Shown here in pieces: positions 43,501 through 53,839 of a stretch of 64,000 bases of DNA. Position 1 is the first letter of the stretch. The number at the start of each line of letters is the position of its first letter. Both the position numbers and the translations under genes were made by a program. Below the pieces are notes generated by a model. The model saw only the letters and a list, made by a program, of their open reading frames with translations. It did no database searches and was not told the origin of the DNA. The stretch spans positions 185,796,388 through 185,860,387 of the forward strand of contig OY986438.1 in the NCBI GenBank assembly GCA_963920525.1, in the 5' to 3' direction. This DNA is from Dichetophora obliterata. Lineage: Eukaryota > Arthropoda > Insecta > Diptera > Sciomyzidae.

Positions 43501-45139
43501 TTACATTTGCTTGCTTGCTTAGTTGGCGCTACAACCGTATATCGGTCTTGGCCTCATCTAAGAATTTGCGCCAGCCATTTCTGTCTTTCGCTTGCTGGCG
43601 CCAGTTGGAAATTCCAAGCTTCGTCAGGTTGTCCTCTACTTGGTCTTTCCAACAAAGATGCGGTCGTCCTCTTCTGCGTTGACCACCGCTGGGTACCGAA
43701 TCGAATGTTTTCTTCACTGGAGTATCGTCTTTCATGCGCTGAACATGACCAAGCCAGCGAAGCCGCTCGATTTTAATGCGCTTGACTATGTCGATGTCAG
43801 CGTACAGCTCATACAGTTCATCATTCCACCATATTCGGTACTCGCCATTGACGCAGATTGGTCCGTAGATCTTACGAAGAATCTTTCTCTCGAATGCTCC
43901 TGAAGCCTTTTCATCTGAACTGCTCAGCGTCCAAGTTTGTGATGCGTAAAGTAGGACGGGCATGATGAGCGATTTATAGAGCGTGATTTTCGTTCGTCGA
44001 GAGAGGGCTCTGCTTCTCAATTGCCTACTGAGCCCAAAGTAACACCTGTTGGCAAGAGTTATTTTTCGTTTGATCTCAAAGCTGATGTCGTTGGCTGAGT
44101 TTATGCTGGATCCCAGATAAACGAAGTCCTTTACAACCTCGAAGGAGGTATTGTCAACTGTAACTATTTCGTCTTATCTGCATTCACTGCCAGACCCATT
44201 CGACTTGGCGCTCTTTCTAATCTGGAAACTGATGCACTGACTTCGCGCGTATTATGGCCAATGATATCGATATCATCAGCATACGCAAGCAGCATAACAC
44301 TCTTGTAGAATATTGTGCCACTACGTCTGCGTTAACCTGCGCTGCTGGTGTTGCTCAGTGTCATCCTGCAAAGTCGTATTAGTTTTGCAGGAATACCAAA
44401 TTCAGACATGGTGGAGTACAGTATTATCCCACGGTAATTGGCACAGATAGTGGGATCGCCTTTCATGTGGATTGGGCAGAGCACACTGAGATTCCAATCG
44501 TTCGGAATGCATTCTTCCGACCGTATTCTGCATAGAAGCTCGTGAATGCATTTAAGGAGAGCTTCGCCTCCGTTCTTAAACAGCTCAGCAGGTAAGCCAT
44601 CAGCTCCCGAGGCTTTGTTATTTTTAAGCCGAGCTATAGCTGTCAGAACTTTATCATAGTCGGGCAGCGGAACCTCGACGCTGTCATCCGCAATTGGGGT
44701 TTCCGGAATATCATCTCTATTGGCGGGATTGTTGTCAGCGTCGCCATTTAGAAGCTTAGAGAAGTGTTCCCTCCATAACATCAGTGTACCCTGAACATCT
44801 GTCACTAGATTCCCGTTTTCATCCTTGCAGGAAGAGGCTCCGGTTTTAAAACCATCGGCAAGGCATCTTATTTTTTCGAAAAATTTTCGGGGCTCATTCC
44901 TGTCACCATGCATCTCAATTTTCTCCTCTATCTTTCCTTTGTATCGCTCCTTAGCAGCGCGCGTTACAACTGACTGCAGGGTGGCTTTGTAGGCGGCGTC
45001 TTTCTCTGCGGTGGCGTCGCGACACTCCTGGTCGTACCACTGGTTTCGGCGAGGGCGTTGGTAGCCAATCACCTCTTCAGCAGCCGCACGCATTTAGTTG
45101 GAAATGTGTGTCCACTGCGCGCATATAACATCGATCTTT
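43501..45139 (-). pseudogene. LINE fragment: endonuclease-RT type ORF2 with internal deletion
   Basis: From 45139 downward: a pre-RT region (MRAAAEEVIGYQRPRRNQWY at 45093), then RT fingers (LKNNKASGADGLPAELFK; PIHMKGDPTICANYRGI), a deletion joining NYRGI to STMSEFGIPAKLI, then stops and the YADD box (LLAYADDIDIIGHN, ~44295-44255). A long intact stretch at 44020-43529 follows with ITLYKSLIMPVLLYASQTW, FERKILRKIYGPI, RIERLRWLGHVQRM-like and RRRGRPHLCWKDQVEDNL motifs. That C-terminal block is characteristic of insect/animal endonuclease-reverse transcriptase LINEs without RNase H. Two decent frames survive but the RT is broken, so it is inactive. Confidence 0.85.
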
Positions 45140-45169
45140 AAATTGACTTGAACTAAATTGATCGCAATT

Positions 45170-45790
45170 TTGGTTGGCGTACAACATGCTTACATGATTC
45201 TAGGTCTGTACAAACAAACGGCCCTGCCCTCCCTAGTAGGCTTTATTGGAAATTCCTTTTTTAAATGAATACACGATGGTTGCTTTTCTAGATATCGAAG
45301 GTGTCTTTAACAATGTTCTTCCGCGGGCAGTCATTACCGCACTCATAAAGCCTCAGGTGGAGTCACTCTGTGTGCTGATAAAAAACCTACTGACCAGCAG
45401 AGTCGTCTGCGCATTTCTGTGTGACTCAAAAGCCAGGAGATTTGTGAGTAGGGGCACTCCTCAGGGGGGTGTACTATAACCTTTGTTATGGAACTCGGTA
45501 GTCAATGAGCTACTGAGGAAAATAAAAAAGGTGGGCTGCAAGGTGATTGCCTACGCGGATGACGTAGCTATTGCTACACAAGGAAAATTTCGTAACCCTC
45601 TCTCGCGGTCAGCGCTCTCCATTCATAATATTTGGGCAAAAAACTGTGGGCTGGGGGTAAGTCTGTAAAAATCTGAACTAGTCCTTTTTACGAGGAAATA
45701 CAAAATTCTTAATGGCACTCAGCCTTCTCTTCGTGGAAGAGATCAAATATTTGGGAGTTATTTTTGCACTGAACCAAAAAGTACATATGA
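45170..45790 (+). pseudogene. LINE fragment: RT domain, head-to-head with the previous one
   Basis: YTMVAFLDIEGVFNNVLPRA (first RT Asp, FLDIEGVF) at ~45268-45330, RGTPQGGVL then a stop then LLWNSVVNELL, KVIAYADDVAIAT (YADD, ~45540-45580), TELVLFTRKYKI-like and EIKYLGVIF (~45738). Both ends are missing and there are two stops and at least one frameshift. It differs from the LINE at 43.5-45.1 kb and resembles RNase H-bearing LINEs such as that at 38.2 kb. Its right end abuts a MITE. Confidence 0.8.
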
Positions 45791-46040
45791 AGGGCTTATT
45801 GCAAGAACATGATAAGCCACACAAAAAATATTTTGAAATAATCGACTCCAAAGTTTTAAAGAAATGTATTTTTGTATGAAGAAATGGAAAATTATTAAGA
45901 ATAATAAAAAATTAAAAAAAATAGCCAAGATCTCTTCAGTGGTTATTTGCAACATATAAAGTAATGTATTCAGCCTAAATAATGTATTTTTTAGTTCATG
46001 TGGCTTATCTCATTATAACAATAAGCCCTTCATATATATT
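45785..46040. mobile_element. ~255-bp MITE with GAAGGGCTTATTG ends
   Basis: ATATGAAGGGCTTATTG at 45785 and CAATAAGCCCTTCATAT at ~46020-46037 are inverted ends; the arms continue GATAAGCCACA / TGTGGCTTATC. No coding content. The frame 45758-45955 (-) is contained here and is not a gene. Confidence 0.75.
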
Positions 46041-46049
46041 CATAAACAT

Positions 46050-47650
46050 TTTTCATTAATATTCTGTAGCCCTTTATCCAAAACCATAATTTTTCTCTGT
46101 TACTGTATAAAAAGAAATTCTACGTCTATAATTACGAAACTATCGAAACTGTGTCTTTTTTACAATGAACTCACTTTAAAACACTTTTTGGGTCACTTTT
46201 TGAGAACAATAATTAATTTGAACGATATTACTATAGATGTTTTTGACAAAAAAAGCTACGCTAACAATAAGGTGTTGAGTAACAAGTACATTGCACTCTA
46301 GCAATGCAGCTGCCAAAAGGGTGCTGGATTTTTTAAGCTAAATGTATTCACTTTTATGAAAATATTATATTTTAGCGTGTCAATTCATCTGAAAATTGCT
46401 TGCAATGAAGAAAGTTAGTAACTTGCTTTGAAAAATACTTTAAAAAAATTTAAATGCTCTCATACCTCTAAAAATCAATATTTTAGAAAAAATTAACTGT
46501 GAATTAAACTTCATTTAATGCTCTTTGACATAGTGTTAATTATTTAGAAAGATCTCTTTCCAGCAATTTACGAGGGTCGTTAAAAAAATATGACTTACAA
46601 ATCGTGACTTTGACCGTGTAAAACACTATGAAAGCTTATTCCAAGGTCAAAGTTGGTTATGAAAAAATGTGTATCTGTTTATTGCGCATTTTAGAGAGAC
46701 ATAGAGTAAATAAGCCAAGTACCATTCTTAAGCCGTTTTTGGGCCTTTATTCCCAGATGGCCTGGGTTTTTCCACTAACGAAGTCCAATTTTTTATGCAG
46801 ATCTTATTTTTTAGGCTCAATCTAACAGAAAATGGGTGGGGAGCGAACAAAATCAGAAAAAAGAACATTCCATATGTTTCATGGGTGCTCTAATGGATAT
46901 GTTTCAAAGAATTATTGGAAGAGGAAAAATATAAGACTTTGGGTTGCCTCGGGAGAGATATTAATTGTTTTCGTAAAATGTTGTCAAAAAACATTTTTTA
47001 AAGGAAGTTAATCCAAAGAAAAAAGAACTCCCAATACTTGCGAGTAAGTCTTGAGTTATAACAGTGTCTTGCGATGCTTGCAACGAGTCTTGTTGACTAC
47101 CGTGTTGAGTTGGTTTTACTTTGAGAAACCCTTGCACACATACTTAAAATTTTTGGAAATTATTTAGCGAAATAGTTGGCTCATTGAATTTTTGACTTAA
47201 ATAAAAAAATTACAAAATATTAATGATAATTATATAACACATAATTCGAATATAAAGACAATAGATTATTTTTATCAAAATTTTGTATATCAAGTCTGTT
47301 CAAAAGGTTTTACTAGATTTACGTATGGTGAGTTTTTAAATAAAATTTTCAACTATTTCTTATTTTAAACAGGATATTGAAATAAGTGAACCTGCCTTAA
47401 TTTTGCTATAGTTTTATAATTTTTTTATGCAAAAAACTCAAATGTTAAAGCTTTTATGTCTCAATGTTATACCGATGTTTTAATCTTGATGCTGCTTATA
47501 TTGCAGAAGCGTGCTAGGCATATTGTTGCAATAATTTTTCAACAACTACAAGTTCGGATAGTTGTTCTTCAAGCAAAAAAGAGAAATATTTTAATTTTAG
47601 CGAACGTATTTTTCATGCTTGGCTTTGTGATCATAAAATAAAATAAATTT
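46050..47650. other. AT-rich non-coding DNA
   Basis: No gene. ACGAGGGTCGTTAAAAAAAT at ~46569 resembles one end of a mariner-type element, but no partner end or transposase was found. Frames at 46628-46825 and 47456-47641 are not recognised. Confidence 0.4.
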
Positions 47651-48440
47651 AATAACACAGTGATACAAAAGTGAAAAAAAGAAATATGCAGGGGTTCTCA
47701 TGCAGCAATTCTGTTTTGCTGGAGTCCATAGAGTACGAAAAAACTTATACTTTTTCTCAGTCACTTTGTTAAGTAAGTTTTTTTATAACAAATGTAGTGA
47801 TATAACGATATTCCCAAAATTACAAGTTCAAAAAATCATAAGCTTACTCTGCATTAACCGATTTTCAAAATTTTGCTTTTATTTTACAGATCTGATTTGT
47901 ACCTTTTAATAAAAAAAAAACATTTTGGCAATCAGTTCAAAAATGGCTCAGTTACGGTCGATAAAGTAAAAAAAAAAAAAAAAAATTAAAAAATTTTCAT
48001 TTTCATCTCGCTCTAAATTGACCGTTAGGCAGAAAATTCTGCTTTTTTAAATTTTATTGACAATTATATTAAAGTAGGTTTCTAAAACAGGTAGGGTCAT
48101 AAAAATCGGTTACAAAATGAATCAGTTACGCCAAGTTTTGTGATAACATGTTTTTTGCTTTTTTTGTGTTTTCTTAGAAATGTAAATATTTTTCAGGTAA
48201 TAAAACAAGAAAACGCCTAATATACAAAATCATAGTTGGATGATTGTTACACTGTTTGTCTCAGCCAACGCTTGTTTACATTTCGCACTAATTGGAGTCA
48301 TTATCCACATGTTTACATGCGTTTCTCCCCTTTCTCCCCTTTCACGTCTTTTGCGTGGGTGACATTTTGCATCACAACAAACACGATTTTTGTTTTTTCC
48401 TTTCCTACTCACAACCGCACTAGTGCTGAATTATTGACAG

Positions 48441-49030
48441 TACAGGGTCCGCCATATAACGTTTTTTTTCAACTAGTGCTTATTTCATGAATGGTAACAC
48501 TTAGCTCATGTCTGATTTCACAGATAATTAGTTTTATCCTTCCGCTGAACGAATATAATTGTGTGTACGCTTGAACAACGCTGGGAAATATTGCGACATT
48601 ACTTTGATGCAGAAGATGCCGATTTTGCCAAAAAAATCATCAGAAATCATCAACAGGACGGCGCTACGTGCCACACAGCCGAAGCTACACTCGATGTTTT
48701 GCGTCATGTTTTTGAAGATCGCATTATCAGCCGCAGAGCTGATGTCGTTTGGCCACCTCCGAGCTGCAATTTGACACCGTTGGACTATTATTTGTGGGTT
48801 GCCCTCAAAGATTAGTGTTACGCCGACAAGCCAGAGACAATTGACGCTTTAAAGGACAATATTCGTGAAGCCATTGGTGAAATACAGCTGCACACAATCG
48901 ATAATGTGCTTAAAAATTGGACCGATTGTGTAGGCTACTGCATGGCCAGCCGAGGCAGCCATTTGATGAAATTATTTTCCATTATTAACCGGAAGGATTG
49001 TAGTTTCAAATAAAAAAAGAAATTTTAAAA
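48441..49030 (+). pseudogene. Internally deleted mariner-like element nested in the 2.2-kb element
   Basis: It starts with TACAGGGTCCGCCATATAAC (TA plus a CAGGG terminus). The frame from ~48561 joins a helix-turn-helix start (TLEQRWEILRHYF) to DADFAKKII and then directly to QQDGATCHTAEATLDVL, so two internal pieces are gone, including the first catalytic Asp. The second Asp (QQDGATCH) and third (LTPLDYYLW) remain. A stop follows VALKD, after which CYADKPETIDALKDNI to ASRGSHLMKLF continues. The 3' inverted end is not found. Non-functional; relative of the 15.6-kb remnant. Confidence 0.8.
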
Positions 49031-49060
49031 AATATCTAGTAGTTTTTTTTATAGATTTTT

Positions 49061-49366
49061 CATAGAAACACAAGAAGTGTAAATTATGAGGAAATAGTAC
49101 ACGAAATGCTGTCTGCCTACCATGCAATGGGCTGCAAAATGTCTATCAAATTGCACCATCTCCATGCTCATTTGAATATGTTCCCATCAAACTTAGGGCA
49201 GATGAGTGATGAACAAGGTGAACGATTTCACCAGGACATTTCAAGAATTGAACAGCGGTATGTTGGAAAAAGTAAAGTCAGTATGCTGTCTAACTACTGC
49301 TGGTCTATAAAGCGAGAAACTAGCAGCGATCTTTATAAAAAACAAATGAAACGCAAGCATTTCTAA
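49061..49366 (+). pseudogene. C-terminal part of a transposon protein (SDEQGERFHQDI family)
   Basis: The frame reads NYEEIVHEMLSAYHAMGCKM, SIKLHHLHAHLNMFPSNLG, MSDEQGERFHQDISRIEQRY and MLSNYCWSIKRE, with the TAA inside the start of the right arm. I recognise this as the C-terminal portion of a protein family abundant in cnidarian, aphid and crustacean repeats; I cannot name its superfamily with confidence. The N-terminal and catalytic parts are missing, so the element could only move with help from a full-length copy. Confidence 0.7.
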
Positions 49367-49879
49367 GAAAACACAAAAAAAAGCAAAAAACATGTTATCA
49401 CAAAACTTGGCGTAACTGATTCATTTTGTAACCGATTTTTATGATCTTACCTGTTTTAGAAACCTACTTTAATATAATTGTCAATAAAATTTAAAAAAGC
49501 AGAATTTTCTGCCTAATTAAGTCAATTAAGAGCGAGATGAAAATGAAAATTTTTTAATTTTTTTTTTTTTTTTTACTTTATCGACCGTAACTGAGCTATT
49601 TTTGAACTGATTGCCAAAATGTTTTTTTTTATTAAAAGGTACAAATCAGATCTGTAAAATAAAAGCAAAATTTTGAAAATCGGTTAATGCAGAGTAAACT
49701 TATGATTTTTTGAACTTGTAATTTTGGGAATATCGTTATATCACTACATTTGTTATAAAAAAAACTGCTTAACGAAGTGACTGAGAAAAAGTATAAGTTT
49801 TTTCGTACTCTATGGACTCCAGCAAAACAGAATTGCTGCATGAGAACCCCTGCATATTTTGTGTGTAGCACTGTGTAAT

Positions 49880-50940
49880 TAAACAGTTTGGCTAAGATTT
49901 TATTATTATTAATTGTTCTTAGCAGACCGGACTTGACACTTTTGTTTGTTAAAATAAGTTCGCAAAATTAATGTATTCTGAATGAGTTAATTTTAGCAAC
50001 ATTTTTGAGATAAGTTCATAAAATCCAATATCAGCTTTATTAACGCTAACTTTAAAAAAATGGCATCAACACGATGTTATAATATCGTATCGCGCAAAAA
50101 TTCGCTTTCATTTTCAGAACCTGATAAAAATTGTGAGGGGCATTACTTTTGTTCTATGAATATTAGAGTGTGATACTAGTAATAAATCAAGAAAAAAATT
50201 TAAATCTTAGAACCAGATTTAGAATTGCTTGCGATGGCGTACGCGTGGGTAAACTCTATTCTTAGCGATTTAAGTGTCAAGTTAGGAAAAACAATAAAAA
50301 TAAATCATCTCTGAGATGTTGAAATATGAGCAAAATGTGCTTACATATGAGTAATAGTACTAAGTTGCTTATTTTATCAATCAGTTTTAAAGTTTGTTTA
50401 AATAGTTTTTACAGCTTTAAGTAGTTTTTATGACTTAAGCAATATGTTTCAAGAGCTTAGATAAAAGAACTAAACTTTGGTTGAAACCAATTAATTTGGC
50501 ACGCAGATTAAAACTTGGTGTTGTTGAGAAGGTTACGCAAGCCCATCACTCAAAAACTATTGACACTAAAAATTTTACTTAATAGAAAATTTGTTAAAAC
50601 AATAGAACAAATCGAAGCTGCAAACCAATTTGCAATACTCTAGCTCTTATAACTTTACGCCAAGATTTTCTTAAATTTTTAATAAATTACTATATTTCCT
50701 AATATTTTCTAGTAAATTTGTTTTAATGCTGTGTGAGAATTTTTAAAAATTTGTCATTAATTTTAATAGTTTAAGATATTACATTTGTTTTCAGCTTGAC
50801 ACATTTGCATATAAAAACTTAATGCTTAAGTCAGCAATATTTTAAATTAATTGTTTTCTACTGCCGTATTTTCACTACTTTATAATTACTACTACTAGTT
50901 GGGAATATTTCTTAAGAATATGTTTAAGATCACGCTAATT
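49880..50940. other. AT-rich non-coding DNA, nothing recognised
   Basis: No frame above ~60 codons and no clear repeat. Confidence 0.5.
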
Positions 50941-50942
50941 GT

Positions 50943-51339
50943 CGGCCTTTGTAGTCCAGTGGAGAGTGCGCTAGACTAACAACCCAGAGGTCCCTGGTTC
51001 TAATCCACGCTCGGGCATGGTTCTTTCACTTTCTTTGTTTTTTTCCTACATTTAAGAATTATGGAAAAACCAAAAAAACAACTAAACTGTGGAAAATGTG
51101 GAATAAAAGGACAGGAACAACTAAGGGCTGGAAATGCTTGCCGAGGTTAAGGCATAACACTAGCCTCGGTTAAAAGCAATTCAAATTGTCTTTCGCGGTT
51201 GTTTCGCCTACTCAATAATACACGTATGGTTCCAATCCATTCCTCTAAATAAACCTAACCCTTTCCTTTCAGGTCAAAGACCAAACCTTGTTTGTATAAG
51301 ACGCATGCCTTGGTTCTTTGATCTTTAAAAAAAAAAAAT
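50943..51339 (+). mobile_element. tRNA-headed SINE
   Basis: Head (50943-51020): A box TAGTCCAGTGGAGAGTGCG, CTAACAA loop (AAC anticodon position), B box GGTTCTAATCC and terminal CTCGGGCA. Acceptor and T stems have mismatches, so it is not a functional tRNA. A ~320-bp body follows (TGCTTGCCGAGGTTAAGG, ACTAGCCTCGGTTAAAAGC) and a terminal A12 tract at 51328-51339. An internal T7 run at ~51039 could terminate Pol III early. The head is shared with 3912-3839 (-). Confidence 0.65.
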
Positions 51340-51344
51340 TAATA

Positions 51345-53655
51345 ACTTGTAATTATTCTCTTATTTTAAACGACCTAAATACCATACGAGTCCTTAGAAT
51401 GCTTTGTTATTTTATTGACCCAATCAGCGCGGTAAATAAACTCATTTTAAACACTTTTTATTAGTAATAAATTCTGGATAAAATATTTAAAATTCCTTGT
51501 ATCATTACAATAATTAACGAAATATTGACTCGATCGATGTCAATAGAAGCGAAACTCACGCTAAGGTTGAATGTTATTTGAAAGAAAAAGAGGCACCCTG
51601 TGTAAGATTTGCTGACACAAACAGATTAGGCTTAACGTATTTTTTTTTAATTTTCAAACTAATTAAAGAAAATCAATTCAATGCAAAACTAAAGACTTAA
51701 GACACAAACTTGCAGTAGCAGGAAGTCAGCATTTGTCTCTATTACAAAGTGATAGCTGTTATTGATTTAAGAAGATTATAGATTGTTCTTTTTTTTAATA
51801 ATCAACATTGTCAGCTTTATCATGTACGTCAAACGCTTGTTTTCACAATATTTGACAAGGCTTAAAAAATTTTAACAAGTTCAATGAACGAGAAATATTT
51901 ATTCAAAATTTCAAAATTTAATAAATTAGCAATCATTTTAGCGCATTTAAGCTGCGTGTGACTTTTAGTTATGACCAAAAGTGTGACAAAATACGAACAA
52001 GTAACTGGCTTCATATTAAAATATGACTCAGATTGATTGACCTTAAAACGAGTTAATTGAAGAGCAGAAGTTTTTGATATTGTCATCGATGTGTCATTTT
52101 CACCTGAAATTTCACAAATATGTAATTGCAAATTTTGAAACTGACAGATATTTTGGAGTGCCAAGCTTGGCGCGGTTAATGAGCCGTAATAGGTTTAAAT
52201 GCATTTTGTGCGAAAAAAAACCTGTTAACATCCGGAACATGTTTCTCAAGCTTTTTCTTCAATTCAATTGCTCTGAACGAGCTTTAATTTATGTTTGAAC
52301 AATAGCCCTAATGTCTTAAAGCTATATTTAATTGTTTCTAGTCCCACAGACTGAATAAATTGAGATTCACCGAACAAAAAAAAAAGAAAAAAAAATTTAA
52401 ACAACAGTAATTAGTTTTAGTTTGTGTTTTCTTTAAAAAAAATTTCGGTTTTCGATTTAACAGCATAGTTAAGTGTTGCCTTAATTCAAATATATCTTTT
52501 ACCCTCTCAACGTTCTTCGTTAAAACATCTACAATGAAATTTCTCTTGAGCTTAATCAAGAGCTCAAGTGCGCGCACTTGAACTCAGCTGTTGATGTCAA
52601 CACCAACTGACCATAAGCAAAAACATCACCCACACAAAACAATAAAGTAAAAACAACAAATTTTTATATAAAAAAAAACAAACAAAAAATTGAATTTTAA
52701 TCAATATTGTAAAATTCTACAAGTTTACAATTAAAAGCATTTAACACAAAAAACATAGCACCAGCACAAATGACGCTTAACCTAATCTTCACTCGATGTC
52801 ATTTGATGAAAAAACAAGCAGAAACAACAAAAAATGGCTCCAACAAAATGTTAACCTTTCGTCAATCTGTGTATCTGACAATACATGTAAATAATACAAG
52901 ACGTCTGAAGTGCGGCTTATGTCTTATGCTGCCTAATTACAATGCAAAAAAAAAATGCGTTTGAAATGTAAATATTTTTGATGGCGTTAAATAATAAATA
53001 ACAGCAATTAACGCAGTTATAATATTCAGACTCAACTTACTTGAAGGTTTGGCTCTAAGCTTAACAATTGTTATCTCAATAATTGTTTACAGCAGCATTT
53101 AAAATATTTCAAAAAGAGGAACTAAAAATTGGTAGAGGAGCAGGAATGTTAAGCTTTATGCTTGAGGCAAGACAAAAAAGTTTTGCTGGTGAAGCACAAA
53201 TTATCACTAGACAGAAATATGTTGTTGATCATGCATCTCAATACAGGTAGCCAGGATTTTCTACGGGAGGTGATTTTGATAGTTAAATTTATTGGTACCA
53301 GTGTAATATTTAAGGCAAGGATTTGAGATATGTTTTTATGAAAAATTTATGACATTTAAAATTATTCTTTAATGAGGCCTTTTTTTTAATTACAAAAAAA
53401 CACATTGATTGATAAAAAAATTTTTCTTAAAAAAAAGGAATTTCCATATTTTTGCCAAAATAATTTAATTGTAAAATTTTTTTATAGTTTTTAGAAAATA
53501 TAACTGTGAAATATTTTTGGCTTCCATGGCTTTATGCTTCCAAACAGAAATTTTTCAGCCAAGTTTATTTTTCAGTTTAGTGTTTTAGTATTTTTAAATT
53601 AATTTCCGTATGAAAGTTTATTCTGTACTACTTAGGTCATATAAATGAATAATTT
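51345..53655. other. AT-rich non-coding DNA, nothing recognised
   Basis: Frames at 51862-52164 (-), 52338-52577 (-) and 52770-52964 (+) show no domain. A/T-rich codon composition suggests chance. Confidence 0.45.
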
Positions 53656-53663
53656 TACTTCAT

Positions 53664-53834
53664 GATCTACGTAAACGATTAGAGATCGCAAAGCTCAAGA
53701 AAAAATTATGCAAATTGGAAGAATCGACTGGAGCTGAGAGTTCCAGGGGAGCGTCAGGTAATGCAGACTTTGCCGATATTGAGCATGCAATAATTCCATT
53801 TAATGGTCATGACATATATGTCATTCACAAATAG
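53664..53834 (+). pseudogene. Short gag-like relic of an LTR retrotransposon
   Basis: A 56-codon frame reads DLRKRLEIAKLKKKLCKLEE, a Ser/Gly linker, then DFADIEHAIIPFNGHDIY and a stop. A charged coiled-coil segment followed by an acidic/aromatic F-G-D type module resembles the start of gag proteins of insect LTR retrotransposons. No LTRs, protease or pol are present nearby. Low-to-moderate confidence; a host fragment is possible. Confidence 0.45.
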
Positions 53835-53839
53835 ATTTA

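Larger units (their letters stand above)
47656..49875. mobile_element. 2.2-kb DNA element with ~520-bp inverted arms
   Basis: The left arm is 47656-48182 and the right arm 49359-49875; they are near-identical inverted copies sharing ATGCAGGGGTTCTCATGCAG, GGCAATCAGTTCAAAAATGG-like and CAGTTACGCCAAGTTTTGTG blocks. Outer ends read CACAGTG...CACTGTG and TAA flanks both sides. The same 69-residue frame appears on + at 47700 and on - at 49871 only because the arms are inverted copies. The core carries the end of a transposon protein (49061-49366) and an inserted mariner-like element (48441-~49030). CAC ends with a 3-bp duplication might suggest a CACTA- or Chapaev-like superfamily, but this is unproven. 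Confidence 0.85.

Noticed and set aside
46569..46620. End of a mariner-type element (ACGAGGGTCGTT)
   Set aside because: No partner terminus or transposase fragment found within several kb.
47700..47909. Conserved 69-79-aa protein on both strands (also 49632-49871)
   Set aside because: The two identical frames are the inverted arms of one transposable element, not two genes.
50943..51020. Functional tRNA-Val(AAC) gene
   Set aside because: Mismatches in acceptor, anticodon and T stems; a body and A-tract follow as in a SINE.
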